In this document: positions 30,254-40,745 of the stretch, in pieces
Numbering within the stretch: position 1 is the first letter of the stretch
Layout: each line of letters begins with the position of its first letter
Assembly (NCBI GenBank): GCA_003214315.1
Contig: QCLU01000002.1
Location: 124,001 to 188,000 of the forward strand
Length of the DNA stretch: 64,000 nucleotides
Direction: 5' to 3'
Source: Prochlorococcus sp. AG-418-D13
GTDB taxonomy: Bacteria; Cyanobacteriota; Cyanobacteriia; PCC-6307; Cyanobiaceae
Notes under the pieces: generated by a model
What the model was told of the DNA's origin: nothing
Database searches by the model: none
What the model saw: only the letters and a program-made list of their open reading frames with translations
Program-made: the position numbers and the translations under genes

Positions 30254-31675
30254 TTATGCATCGTAATACATGAAGAATTCATGGGGATGAGGCCTTTGTC
30301 TTAGTTGTTGTACTTCTTCGTATTTTATATCGATAAAGTTATCAATAAAATCTTCAGTAAATACTCCACCAGCTAATAGATAATCCTTATCTGCTTTTAG
30401 CGCATTAAGTGAGTCATTTAGAGATGATGGTACTGTATCAATTTTTGCAAGTTCATCAGCTGGAAGTTCAAATAAATCTACATCTACTCCATCACCAGGA
30501 TCAATTTGATTTTTAATTCCATCAATACCAGCAAGCATCATTACAGAGAATGCTAAGTAAGGATTTGCAAGTGCGTCACCTGATCTGAATTCTAATCTTT
30601 TAGCTTTAGGGCTTGGACCTGTTAAAGGTATTCTTACTGCAGCTGATCTATTACCCTCAGAATAAACTAGATTTACGGGTGCTTCGAATCCTGGAACCAA
30701 TCTTTTATAACTATTTGTAGTTGGGTTAGTAAATGCTAGGAATGAAGGTGCATGTTTAAGTATTCCTCCGATGTACCATCTTGCTGTTTGAGATAAATTT
30801 GCATATGCTCCCTCACCAAAAAATAGTGGCTGTCCACTCTTCCATAAACTTTGGTGAACATGCATTCCGGTTCCGTTATCGTTAAAAACAGGCTTGGGCA
30901 TAAATGTTGCAGTTTTTCCATATTTTTTTGCAACATTTCTGACGACGTATTTATAAGTCATAACGTTATCAGCAGCATTTATTAACGAATCGAATTTCAT
31001 TCCAAGCTCGTGTTGGCCGGCACCAGCAACTTCATGGTGATGTTTCTCTGTGGGGATACCTAATTCACCCATAAGAAGAAGCATCTCAGATCTTATATCT
31101 TGCGCAGTATCATTTGGAGCTACTGGAAAATATCCTTCTTTATATTGTATTTTATATCCTAAATTTCCCCCTTCTTCAATTCTCCCAGTATTCCATGGTG
31201 CTTCAATAGTATCTACACTATAAAAACAACCTCCTTCTTTAGAGTCGTATCTAACATCATCAAATAAAAAGAATTCTGGTTCTGGTCCAAAAAATGCTGT
31301 ATCTGCTATGCCAGTTGAGTCCAAATATTTTAATGCCTTTTGAGCTAAAGCCCTTGGACACCTATCATAAGGCTCACCGCTTCTTGGCTCTTGAATAGAG
31401 CAAATCATACTTAGTGTTTTATGTTTATAAAAAGGATCTATCCAAGCTGTACTTGCATCTGGCACCATTGACATATCCGAGGCATTAATTGCTTTCCAAC
31501 CTCTTATTGATGAGCCATCAAATGCTAAGCCTTCAGTAAAAGATTCCTCCTCTATCATGTCTGATGTAAGAGTTAAATGTTGCCATTTCCCATGAATATC
31601 TGTGAATTTTAAATCGATTAGTTCAATTCCTTCGTCTTTAATTTGACTTAAAACATCTTGAGGAGACTTAGACAT
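30254..31675 (-). CDS. glnA: glutamine synthetase type I
   Basis: [45 protein letters not shown]. Confidence 0.98.
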   Translation of the reverse strand: MSKSPQDVLSQIKDEGIELIDLKFTDIHGKWQHLTLTSDMIEEESFTEGLAFDGSSIRGWKAINASDMSMVPDASTAWIDPFYKHKTLSMICSIQEPRSGEPYDRCPRALAQKALKYLDSTGIADTAFFGPEPEFFLFDDVRYDSKEGGCFYSVDTIEAPWNTGRIEEGGNLGYKIQYKEGYFPVAPNDTAQDIRSEMLLLMGELGIPTEKHHHEVAGAGQHELGMKFDSLINAADNVMTYKYVVRNVAKKYGKTATFMPKPVFNDNGTGMHVHQSLWKSGQPLFFGEGAYANLSQTARWYIGGILKHAPSFLAFTNPTTNSYKRLVPGFEAPVNLVYSEGNRSAAVRIPLTGPSPKAKRLEFRSGDALANPYLAFSVMMLAGIDGIKNQIDPGDGVDVDLFELPADELAKIDTVPSSLNDSLNALKADKDYLLAGGVFTEDFIDNFIDIKYEEVQQLRQRPHPHEFFMYYDA

Positions 31676-31724
31676 AATTTTGTAATACCTTATATGAAAT
31701 TAATAACTTGATGATTCTTGTTAT

Positions 31725-31738
31725 GTATCAACGATAAC
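31725..31738 (-). promoter_or_regulatory. putative NtcA-type site upstream of glnA
   Basis: Minus strand GTTATCGTTGATAC fits GTN10AC, one mismatch from GTA-N8-TAC. Confidence 0.5.
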
Positions 31739-31833
31739 TTTTTTTAAGACTTGATGACTTCTTTTAGTGTTTCAAGTCATAAGTTTAATAATTGTTTACC
31801 TAAATATTTAAATTGAATTAATTTCTTTAAATA

Positions 31834-31856
31834 AATATCGCTTATGTGGCGATATT
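31834..31856 (+). promoter_or_regulatory. hairpin/dyad upstream of the class V aminotransferase
   Basis: AATATCGC-TTATGTG-GCGATATT perfect 8-bp stem, 7-nt loop, 32 nt between dyad and start codon. Confidence 0.5.
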
Positions 31857-31888
31857 AGTTTAATTTAAAAGTAATTGAATGTAATGCT

Positions 31889-33073
31889 TTGACAGAAGCA
31901 AAACTTATTTCGGCTTTAAACGAAGAGAATTTATCTCATTTCTCAAAGACTTATGTTCCCTCTAGACTTTTATTAGGTCCTGGACCTTCAAATGCTCATC
32001 CAGAAGTCTTAAGCGCTCTTTCTTTGAACCCTATTGGTCATTTAGATGAAGCATATATTTCATTGATGTCTGATGTTCAACAACTTCTAAGATATACCTG
32101 GCAATGCAATAATCGTCTGACTCTTCCTATGAGTGGTACTGGAAGTGCAGCTATGGAAGCTTCAATAGCGAATTTTATAGAGGAAGGAGAAAAAATTCTT
32201 ATCGCTAAAAAAGGATATTTTGGAGACAGACTAGTTGATATGGCAACTAGATATAAAGCAGATGTATCTGTTATGGAAAAAACTTGGGGTGAATCCTTTT
32301 CTTATGAAGAAATCAAGTATGAAATAGAGACTAAAAAACCAGCTATATTTGCTATTGTTCATGCTGAAACATCTAGTGGGGTTTTACAACCTCTTGATGG
32401 AATTGGTGATGTATGTAGAAAAAATAACTGCTTGTTTTTGGTTGACGCAGTTACATCTCTTGGAGCTCTAGAACTATTGATAGATGAATGGAAAATAGAT
32501 TTAGCATATAGTTGTAGCCAAAAAGGATTAAGTTGCCCGCCTGGATTAAGTCCTTTTACAATGAATGAGAGAGCTGAAGAAAAACTAAGTTCAAGAAAAA
32601 CAAAAGTCCCCAACTGGTATTTAGATTTATCCCTTTTAAATAAATATTGGGGTTCTGATCGCGTTTACCATCACACTGCCCCTGTAAATATGAATTTTGC
32701 TATTCGAGAGGGTTTAAGATTAATTGCAAATGAAGGTTTAGAGAATGTTTGGAATAGGCATAATACTAATGCAAAGAAACTTTGGAATGGTTTAGAAAGT
32801 CTAGGAATGGAATTACATGTACCAGAGGATTATCGATTACCAACTCTCACAACTGTTAAGATCCCACCTGCAGTTGATGGAGATGGTTTTAGAAATCATC
32901 TTTTAAGAAACTTTGGAATAGAAATAGGCAATGGACTTGGAGAATTGTCTGGCAAGGTGTGGCGCATAGGATTAATGGGCTTTAACTCAAGTGAGGAGAA
33001 TGTAGACAGATTATTAAACCTATTTGATACTGAGTTAAAAAAATATTCTATTTTTGAGTCCTCAACTTTTTAA
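31889..33073 (+). CDS. class V aminotransferase (alanine-glyoxylate/serine-glyoxylate type), TTG start
   Basis: LLGPGPSNAHPEVL, VDAVTSLGALEL, SCSQKGLSCPPGLS PLP-Lys. Confidence 0.93.
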   Translation: MTEAKLISALNEENLSHFSKTYVPSRLLLGPGPSNAHPEVLSALSLNPIGHLDEAYISLMSDVQQLLRYTWQCNNRLTLPMSGTGSAAMEASIANFIEEGEKILIAKKGYFGDRLVDMATRYKADVSVMEKTWGESFSYEEIKYEIETKKPAIFAIVHAETSSGVLQPLDGIGDVCRKNNCLFLVDAVTSLGALELLIDEWKIDLAYSCSQKGLSCPPGLSPFTMNERAEEKLSSRKTKVPNWYLDLSLLNKYWGSDRVYHHTAPVNMNFAIREGLRLIANEGLENVWNRHNTNAKKLWNGLESLGMELHVPEDYRLPTLTTVKIPPAVDGDGFRNHLLRNFGIEIGNGLGELSGKVWRIGLMGFNSSEENVDRLLNLFDTELKKYSIFESSTF

Positions 33074-33563
33074 ACCATAATTGTAAAACTTGACTGCATT
33101 CCTCTTCTAAAATACCCCCTATAATTTCCATTTTGTGATGGGAACTTTTATGCTTTGACAAGTCAATTGAACCGCCCAATCCACCTCTTTTCTTATCGTA
33201 GGTACCAAACACTACTTTACCCATCCTTGCTTGAATAAGTGCCGATGCACACATGGTACATGGTTCTAAATTTGTGATAATAATACATTCATTAAATCTC
33301 CAATCATTTTTTATTAGAGATGCCTGTCTTAGTGCCATTATTTCAGCATGGCCTAATGGATCTTTATTTATATTTCTCCTATTAACTCCTCTCCCAATAC
33401 ATCTTCCTCTATCATCTAAAATTATTGAACAGATTGGTAACTCAACTTTCCCAATTTCTTCTGATCTTCTTAAAATAGAGTTCATCCATTTAGAGTATTT
33501 TAAAATATTTATTCCTTTTTGTTCATCATTATTACTATTTACATTTTCAAAAATATTCCTCAT
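33048..33563 (-). CDS. tadA: tRNA-specific adenosine deaminase
   Basis: GHAEIMALRQAS and PCTMCASALIQAR zinc motifs. Confidence 0.93.
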   Translation of the reverse strand: MRNIFENVNSNNDEQKGINILKYSKWMNSILRRSEEIGKVELPICSIILDDRGRCIGRGVNRRNINKDPLGHAEIMALRQASLIKNDWRFNECIIITNLEPCTMCASALIQARMGKVVFGTYDKKRGGLGGSIDLSKHKSSHHKMEIIGGILEEECSQVLQLWFKKLRTQK

Positions 33564-33606
33564 TTACCAATATTGAGAATAAACTTATTAATAGATATCT
33601 TATCTG

Positions 33607-34992
33607 ATGACTGAAGATTTAATTAATAAAAAAGATTTATACTTTCCTTCGTATTTAGGGACTAACGATAACTTAATTACTCTCCTAAATAAAGCAACTC
33701 AAATTCTTTGTGACTGGTTCTCTAAGTCCGATAAATATGGTCCATTACCATTTGATGAGAATTTCAAGTGCTTGATGCCTGATGAGGAAGGTAATTCTAC
33801 AGAAGATTTGTTTTCTGAGATTCAAGCCCTTTTGAATAATTCATTTAATCCAGTTCATCCAGGTTCTCTAGCTCATCTGGATCCCCCACCTTTGATTTTT
33901 TCTATTTTAGGCGATTTAATTGCTGCTGGTTTAAATAATAATCTTCTTGCTTACGAACTGTCTCCAAGTGTTACTCTGCTTGAGGAATCATTATGCAAAT
34001 GGTTTGCAAAGAAAATAGGGTTTAATGATTCTTCAGGAGGCATAGCAGCGAGCGGAGGAACTTTAAGTAATTTGAATGCACTTATAGCAGCTAGACATAA
34101 TTCTGGATTAGGTTCAGATCCCAATTCTGTATTACTTGTTAGTGAAGATGCTCATTCCTCCTTTATTAAATGTACAAGAATTATGGGTCTTAATGAAACA
34201 AATCTTATCAGGATTAAAACTGATAATAACGGTTGTATGGATATACAAAATCTTAGAAAAACTATAGATAAATGTTTTATTGATAATAAAAAGATCTTCG
34301 CTATTGTTGCCACGCTAGGTACAACTGTAAGAGGAGCGATTGATCCTATTAAGGAAATTAGTGAAATATGCAAAGAAAAAAATATATGGCTACATATCGA
34401 TGGCTCCATTGGAGGCATTTTTGCCGTAACTTCTATTCCAATAGAGGGTTTAAATAATATTAATCAAGCTAACTCCATTACAATTAATCCTCAAAAAATA
34501 ATTGGTATCACAAAGACTTCCTCTTTGTTATTAGTTTCAAATATGAGTACTTTAGAAAATACATTTTCTACTGGACTTCCCTACCTATCATCTAAAGATA
34601 ATATTATAAATAGAGGAGAAATTGGTATACAAGGTTCTAGACCTGCAGAGGTAATAAAACTATGGCTTGGGTTACGTTTTTTAGGTCTGAATGGAATTGA
34701 AAATATATTAAAATCATCAATAGATAGGAAGGATTTTTTATTAAAATATATTAGTAAAGATAAATTTGATATATATTCAGGTCCTCTACATATTGTTTCA
34801 TTTATACCAAAGGGGCTTGAGCCAAAAGACTCTGATGCCTGGACTCTATCTAAAGTTAATGAACTAATGAAAAATAATTTCATGCTTTCTAGACCAAAAT
34901 TTAAAGGTAAATATTATTTAAGAGTAGTGATGGGAAACTATAATACAAAAGATTCTCATATTGAAGAACTTTTGAGACTTTTATATGCTTAA
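33607..34992 (+). CDS. group II PLP-dependent decarboxylase, substrate unknown
   Basis: HPGSLAHLDPPPL, GGIAASGGTLSNLNAL, WLHIDGSIGG, SITINPQKI. Confidence 0.9.
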   Translation: MTEDLINKKDLYFPSYLGTNDNLITLLNKATQILCDWFSKSDKYGPLPFDENFKCLMPDEEGNSTEDLFSEIQALLNNSFNPVHPGSLAHLDPPPLIFSILGDLIAAGLNNNLLAYELSPSVTLLEESLCKWFAKKIGFNDSSGGIAASGGTLSNLNALIAARHNSGLGSDPNSVLLVSEDAHSSFIKCTRIMGLNETNLIRIKTDNNGCMDIQNLRKTIDKCFIDNKKIFAIVATLGTTVRGAIDPIKEISEICKEKNIWLHIDGSIGGIFAVTSIPIEGLNNINQANSITINPQKIIGITKTSSLLLVSNMSTLENTFSTGLPYLSSKDNIINRGEIGIQGSRPAEVIKLWLGLRFLGLNGIENILKSSIDRKDFLLKYISKDKFDIYSGPLHIVSFIPKGLEPKDSDAWTLSKVNELMKNNFMLSRPKFKGKYYLRVVMGNYNTKDSHIEELLRLLYA

Positions 34993-34994
34993 CA

Positions 34995-35132
34995 ATGAAT
35001 ATCGGTAGACCAAAAATTATAGCAATAGTCACAGGGTTTATATCTATAGCCATTTGCATTGCTTACTTACTTTTAATAACTATTTTTGATTTCAGAACTT
35101 ATCTAAATGATCAATTATCAAATTTTACTTAG
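34995..35132 (+). CDS. 45-aa single-TM small protein (below ORF-track cutoff)
   Basis: MNIGRPKIIAIVTGFISIAICIAYLLLITIFDFRTYLNDQLSNFT*, starts 2 nt after preceding stop. Confidence 0.65.
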   Translation: MNIGRPKIIAIVTGFISIAICIAYLLLITIFDFRTYLNDQLSNFT

Positions 35133-36624
35133 GAAATGGAGGCAAACTTTTATTTGATGTAAAATATTTTTTGATTTCAATTTTTGAAATTGCTTCCTTT
35201 ACGAAGTTATTTAAAATTTCCTCTCGCTTACTTATTCTATAAATCTTATCTACAACTTCTTGAATTCCTCCATCTCCCCAATCTTGCCCATTTTTAAAAT
35301 ATTCAATCAAACTTAGTCCTACTATTCTTATTAACCAGCCTGCTGTAATTGATTGTATCGATTTAGATATTATAATTTTAGTCAAACTTGTAGCTAAAGC
35401 TGGAGAAATAATGGCGAGCCCCCCTTTTAGTATTCCTTGTTTAGCCAATGCGCTTAGCAATGATTTCGATAAATCTTTTGCATCATTTTTTGTAAGCTTT
35501 ATTTCATATATTTTTGATAATTCCATTATCATTCGGAGATTTACGGAGGTAGTAGTAAGAAAATCAACAGCTGGAAGTGGATTAACTAGTATAACTCCTC
35601 CTGTTATCCACATATATTTATTAATCAATTTATTTGAAATTAAATATCTTTGTTCTTGAACGAAATTTTTACTTTTAATACCTAATTTAGTTGAGCGAAA
35701 AAGGATATTATCTGCTAATAACTCTTCACCATTATTATCGAGAGTTTCAATTATTTCTCTAAATAAACTTCCTACCTCTGGAACCAAATTTAATGAATTT
35801 GATTTTTCATAGGGAGATCCTTGAGGTACAGCAATTGTTTGAACAACTGAAATTTTATTTTTTCCAGCGGAAGTTATAGCGATTATATTTTCTTTGATGA
35901 GGTTATTTTCATCTCTAGACCTCAAGTCACATTTATTAAGAACTATTATTATTTTTTTTCCTATTTTCAATAATTCTTTGATTAAATAGTTTTCGTATTT
36001 ATTTATGTCCTGATCTAACACAAAGAGAACCAAGTCAGAATTTGATGCTTGTAAAATTGTTGCTTTTTCTCTTTCTTCCCCTGACTTAGATGGTTCGAAT
36101 AATCCTGGAGTATCAACTATATTAATGTTTCTTTTTAAGATTGGGATTCGAATTTTATAGCTATTAATTTGCTTTGTTGTACCTATTTTTGCAGATGTTT
36201 GACCGACAATATTTTTCAATAACGATCTTGCAATAGATGTTTTTCCTGAGGAACCTGCTCCAAAAAGAGTAACTTTATAATCTCCTGTTTTTAATTGTAA
36301 CTCTAGTTTATTTTTTTGATAATTTAACAATTCAACTTCTACTTTATCGTAAATTTTTTTATTGATTTTCTCGACCCCATCCAAACTTAACTTGGCAGCA
36401 CCATATGTATTTTTGAATGAAAGTGTATTTTTTTTATTTTTATATACTATTTTATAAACTATTTTTTTAAATAATTTTTTATCAACATTATAAAAGATAT
36501 ATAAAACTATTATTAAAAATAAAAGCGTATAAATATTTACTATTCTTATTACTATCGTAAATAAAATATATAAGAATAAAATAACGATTGAATATTTTAT
36601 ATACTTTAATTTCAAGAAATTCAT
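35125..36624 (-). CDS. Era-like GTPase with DUF697-type C-terminus
   Basis: GAGSSGKTSIARSLL, NIVDTPGLFE, VLNKCDLR; start at 36624 preferred because the tracked start (36693) overlaps lspA by 68 bp. Confidence 0.87.
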   Translation of the reverse strand: MNFLKLKYIKYSIVILFLYILFTIVIRIVNIYTLLFLIIVLYIFYNVDKKLFKKIVYKIVYKNKKNTLSFKNTYGAAKLSLDGVEKINKKIYDKVEVELLNYQKNKLELQLKTGDYKVTLFGAGSSGKTSIARSLLKNIVGQTSAKIGTTKQINSYKIRIPILKRNINIVDTPGLFEPSKSGEEREKATILQASNSDLVLFVLDQDINKYENYLIKELLKIGKKIIIVLNKCDLRSRDENNLIKENIIAITSAGKNKISVVQTIAVPQGSPYEKSNSLNLVPEVGSLFREIIETLDNNGEELLADNILFRSTKLGIKSKNFVQEQRYLISNKLINKYMWITGGVILVNPLPAVDFLTTTSVNLRMIMELSKIYEIKLTKNDAKDLSKSLLSALAKQGILKGGLAIISPALATSLTKIIISKSIQSITAGWLIRIVGLSLIEYFKNGQDWGDGGIQEVVDKIYRISKREEILNNFVKEAISKIEIKKYFTSNKSLPPFPK

Positions 36625-36625
36625 A

Positions 36626-37084
36626 TTATTGATTGTTCTTAAAAATGCTATACAGTATAAAAATAAAACCAATATTAATAGACATATCAGCAATATTAAA
36701 TACTGGAAAATTTATGATATTTAAATTTATAAAATCAATTACAAAACCATTTAATATCCTATCAATACCATTACCAATAGTTCCGCCAAGAATAAAGCTA
36801 TAAGAATATAGATCAATTGGGTTTAAAGTATTTTTCCTTAATATCAAATAAATAAGTAATAGTGAAAAAATAATACTTATCAAAGATAAAAATATTCTAC
36901 TTCCACTAAATATGTTAAATGCTGCCCCGTAATTTTTTACAAAGTCTAATTTAAATAAAAGAAAATCTTTATTTATAAACATTTTATAATTATTAAACAT
37001 TAAATATTTTGTAAATTGATCTATTAGAATAATAAAAATACTTAAAGATAAAAAATATAATTTTGTTTTAATTTTATTAATCAT
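36626..37084 (-). CDS. lspA: lipoprotein signal peptidase
   Basis: LIDQFTKYLMF, NYGAAFNIF, GGTIGNGIDRILNGFVIDFI, FNIADMSIN. Confidence 0.95.
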   Translation of the reverse strand: MINKIKTKLYFLSLSIFIILIDQFTKYLMFNNYKMFINKDFLLFKLDFVKNYGAAFNIFSGSRIFLSLISIIFSLLLIYLILRKNTLNPIDLYSYSFILGGTIGNGIDRILNGFVIDFINLNIINFPVFNIADMSINIGFIFILYSIFKNNQ

Positions 37085-37653
37085 TATTTGCTATTTTTTA
37101 AATATCTTATAGGTTTAATAAATAATAATAGTGGTAAAAGCATTAAAAAATGATATCCAATTTTACCTGCAGAGTATTTCCCTAAATTATATAAAAATAT
37201 ATTAAATTCACTGTAAAATATAATTTGTATAAAGTTGTAAAATATTCCAGTTAAATGCATAGCACCTATTGCTATAAATCCATTTATTAAAAAGTTGCCA
37301 ATATTTATTTTATTTGCAGTATTTAAATTATCAATTATTTTGATTAATGGATACATACCTAATAAATAACCAAAATTTGGAGTGAGCAAATATCCTATTG
37401 AACCTCCTTGATTAAATACTGGAAATATAAATAACCCTATAACTATATATATAGAAAATGCTCTGAAAACAACCCTTTTATTAAATAGAAGTGTTAATAA
37501 AATTATAGTCGGAATTTGCCATGTGATAGGCAATTCAAAGCTATTACTAGATCTATTGAGAAATGGTAGTGGAATATAAACAGGAAGCATTGTTGTTATG
37601 ACTAGTAATTGAAGACTCACCAGTATCTCAATTAATTTATACAAATTGAGCAT
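37084..37653 (-). CDS. bioY: BioY-type biotin transporter substrate-binding component
   Basis: VYIPLPFLNRSSNSFELPITWQIP; multi-TM, GYLLTPNFGYLLG. Confidence 0.8.
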   Translation of the reverse strand: MLNLYKLIEILVSLQLLVITTMLPVYIPLPFLNRSSNSFELPITWQIPTIILLTLLFNKRVVFRAFSIYIVIGLFIFPVFNQGGSIGYLLTPNFGYLLGMYPLIKIIDNLNTANKINIGNFLINGFIAIGAMHLTGIFYNFIQIIFYSEFNIFLYNLGKYSAGKIGYHFLMLLPLLLFIKPIRYLKNSK

Positions 37654-37668
37654 GATTATAAATTCTAT

Positions 37669-38901
37669 TTATAAACTTCTCAATGCAACAATTGGATCTA
37701 ATTTAGAAGCTCTTTTCGCGGGTAAAACGCCAAAGATTAAACCTATTGATCCTGAAATGATCATAGTGGAAAAAGTTGTTGTAATTCCTACTGATGCAGG
37801 AAGTGGTGTTATCAGAGATAAAAGAAAAACACCTGTTAATCCGGTTGTTGTTCCTATTAATCCTCCAATTGTAGATAAAATCAATGCCTCAATTAAAAAT
37901 TGAATTAAAATATCTGACTGTTTAGCACCTATTGCTTTTCTAAGTCCAATCTCTTCAGTCCTTTCGCTAACAGAAACGAGCATAATATTCATGATTCCTA
38001 TGCCTCCAACTACTAAAGATACTGCCCCAATACCTGCTAATAAAAAAGTTAGTCCACTTGTTATGTTGGTTACAATATTCAATGCATCTTCTTGTGATCT
38101 AACTGCGAAGTCATCATCTCTTGTTATTTTATGTCTTTGCCTTAGTAAGTTAGTAATCTGAAATTTAGCGGCACTAGTTGCATTTTTATTTATCGCTTCC
38201 ACACTAATGAAGCTTAAACTTACACCATATGTAGGATCCTTCCCAGTAATCCTATTTACCATTGTGGTTAATGGAATATATGCATTCTTGTCTTGATTAC
38301 TTCCAAATACAGCACCTTTTGGTTTTAATATTCCGATGATTTCATAACTATGATCTTTAATTCTGATTTTTTTTCCAAGTGATGAAGATTTATCTTTGAA
38401 AAATTCTTCTTTAAGATCAGGACCTATTACTACATAACTTCTTGCACTATTAACATCACTTATTGATAAAAATCTTCCCTTATCTACTTCAAAGCTCCTT
38501 ACTTCAAGAAATTCAGGAGTAACTCCTGCAATTGATATATTTAGGCTTTTTGAATTTGATTGCACTATTTCATTAGCAGAGATTTGAGGAGCAACTTTTT
38601 TTACTGTTGGGACTTGATTACTTATTGCCACTGCATCTTCTAAAACTAGGTTTTTCGGAAATGAAATACCTCTTCTTCTTGTGTCATTATTTCCAGGAAC
38701 AATGAATAAAACATTTGCACCTAAATTACTTAATTGGTTTTTTGCTAATGTTTGAGCACCTCTTCCAAGTCCAACAAGTGTAATAACTGATGCATTTCCT
38801 ATAATTATGCCCAGCATTGTTAACGAACTTCTCAATTTGTTCGAAACTAAAGTTTTTGTGGCCATGCCTAAGGCTTCTTTTATTGAGATATTCCTAGACA
38901 T
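37669..38901 (-). CDS. MacB/FtsX-type ABC transporter permease
   Basis: NKLRSSLTMLGIIIGNASVI, GGIGIMNIMLVSVSERTEEIGLRKAIGA. Confidence 0.93.
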   Translation of the reverse strand: MSRNISIKEALGMATKTLVSNKLRSSLTMLGIIIGNASVITLVGLGRGAQTLAKNQLSNLGANVLFIVPGNNDTRRRGISFPKNLVLEDAVAISNQVPTVKKVAPQISANEIVQSNSKSLNISIAGVTPEFLEVRSFEVDKGRFLSISDVNSARSYVVIGPDLKEEFFKDKSSSLGKKIRIKDHSYEIIGILKPKGAVFGSNQDKNAYIPLTTMVNRITGKDPTYGVSLSFISVEAINKNATSAAKFQITNLLRQRHKITRDDDFAVRSQEDALNIVTNITSGLTFLLAGIGAVSLVVGGIGIMNIMLVSVSERTEEIGLRKAIGAKQSDILIQFLIEALILSTIGGLIGTTTGLTGVFLLSLITPLPASVGITTTFSTMIISGSIGLIFGVLPAKRASKLDPIVALRSL

Positions 38902-40684
38902 ATTTATATTTATCTATTGCATCATCATCTTCAATTTGCCCCATGTATATAACACCTTCATTAAGCTGCAGTGTAATAAGGTCCCCATTACTAATTTGCT
39001 GATTATCCATATTTTCTAAATTACAAATTGTAGAAATCTTTTTATTATTTTTGTTAAACAAAGCATAAACATCATTTACATTTTGGTTCGTAACAATACC
39101 CGCAATATTTTTACTAAGTGGAATATTTTCCATTAATTCCCCCGGAACGAATAATATTTCTCCTGGACAGATTAAGGACATATCAAGATTATTTTTTATT
39201 ATTCTTGCTTTACCTGTAACACCGATTTCCCCTATTGAAATTCCTCTTGATACAATTTTTCTTACTAAACCGACTTTTATTAAATCTGTAGAGCCGCTAA
39301 TGCCAGTCAATGTGCCTGCAGTTTGAACTACTAAGTCTCCTTGGTTTAAGATCCCCATTTCCTGTGCAATTTGCATAGCTAAACTAAAAGTCTTTGCAGT
39401 TCTTTCATCATTTTTAACTACTATAGGAGTAACTCCCCAAACAAGTTGCAATCTTCTCGCTACACTCCTCTCTGTAGTAGTTGCTAAAATAGGTGTTGGT
39501 GGTCTGAATTTACTTACATTACGAGCAGTAGAGCCTGATTTTGTTAAAGGTATTATAGCTCCTGCATCAAGTTGTCTGGCTATATTACTAACTGCTGCAC
39601 TAATAGCATTCGGTATCGTACTAGGTAAGTGGCTCTCTATAGCTTTAAGTGGATAATCCCTTTCAATTCTTCTTGCTATAGTTGCCATCGTTTCTACTGC
39701 CTCTACAGGATAATCGCCAACTGCAGTTTCATTTGAAAGCATTACTGCATCTGTTCCATCCAGAATTGCATTGGCAACATCGCTAACTTCTGCCCTGGTT
39801 GGTCTTGGATTCGAAGCCATAGAATCCAGCATTTGAGTCGCTGTAATTATTGGGATACCTAATGAATTAGCTTTTCTTATTAATTCTTTTTGTAATAGAG
39901 GTACCTCCTCAGCAGGCATTTCTACTCCCAAATCACCTCTTGCAACCATAACCCCATCACATAGGGGTAAAACAGTATCAATTTGATCAATAGCTTCAAA
40001 TTTTTCAATTTTTGCGACTACAGGAGTTGAATGCCCATTTTTGTTTATTAAATCTTTTATTTCGTTTATATCGGATGGATTTCTTACGAAACTTAGTGCT
40101 ATCCAATCGACTCCTTCAGATAAACCGAATTTTAAATCCTTTTTATCTTTTTCTGTTAATGCTTTTACTGATAATTGAACATCTGGGAAATTAACACCTT
40201 TATTATTTGAAAGAACTCCCCCTACAGTTACCAGGCACTCTAAAAGATTAGCTTTTATGTCTACTTTTTCTACAATCATTTCTATTTTGCCATCATCTAA
40301 TAATATTCTTTTTCCTTCACTAACTTCTTGAGAAAGTTTGTTGTAGGTTACATTAGCAATAGTATTAGTACATTCGACTTCATTCGATGTCAGTGTAAAT
40401 TTATCCCCTTTTTTAACTTTTACTGGACCATCTTTAAAGCGCCCTAATCTTATTTTTGGTCCTTGAAGATCCTGTAATATTCCAATATCAATATCCAACT
40501 TTCTTGATACTTCTCTTATGGTTTTTATTCTCTCAGCATGATCTTTATGATCTCCATGCGAGAAATTTAATCTGAATGTTGTTACTCCAGCTTTAATTAA
40601 ATCTGTAATTATCTCTTCTGATTGAGTTGCAGGGCCAATAGTTGCGACTATTTTTGTTCTTCTTTTTAAATCAATATTCGACAT
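38894..40684 (-). CDS. pyk: pyruvate kinase
   Basis: TKIVATIGPATQSEEI, MVARGDLGVEMPAEEVP, ATQMLDSMASNPRPTRAEVSDVANAI. Confidence 0.97.
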   Translation of the reverse strand: MSNIDLKRRTKIVATIGPATQSEEIITDLIKAGVTTFRLNFSHGDHKDHAERIKTIREVSRKLDIDIGILQDLQGPKIRLGRFKDGPVKVKKGDKFTLTSNEVECTNTIANVTYNKLSQEVSEGKRILLDDGKIEMIVEKVDIKANLLECLVTVGGVLSNNKGVNFPDVQLSVKALTEKDKKDLKFGLSEGVDWIALSFVRNPSDINEIKDLINKNGHSTPVVAKIEKFEAIDQIDTVLPLCDGVMVARGDLGVEMPAEEVPLLQKELIRKANSLGIPIITATQMLDSMASNPRPTRAEVSDVANAILDGTDAVMLSNETAVGDYPVEAVETMATIARRIERDYPLKAIESHLPSTIPNAISAAVSNIARQLDAGAIIPLTKSGSTARNVSKFRPPTPILATTTERSVARRLQLVWGVTPIVVKNDERTAKTFSLAMQIAQEMGILNQGDLVVQTAGTLTGISGSTDLIKVGLVRKIVSRGISIGEIGVTGKARIIKNNLDMSLICPGEILFVPGELMENIPLSKNIAGIVTNQNVNDVYALFNKNNKKISTICNLENMDNQQISNGDLITLQLNEGVIYMGQIEDDDAIDKYKYV

Positions 40685-40745
40685 ATATAGATAATATTGC
40701 TAGATATAAATAAATTTACCATACCCAAAGTTAGTTATTTAAGTC

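Noticed and set aside
33253-33576. 107-aa plus-strand ORF
   Set aside because: Antisense to tadA with its zinc motifs; shadow ORF.
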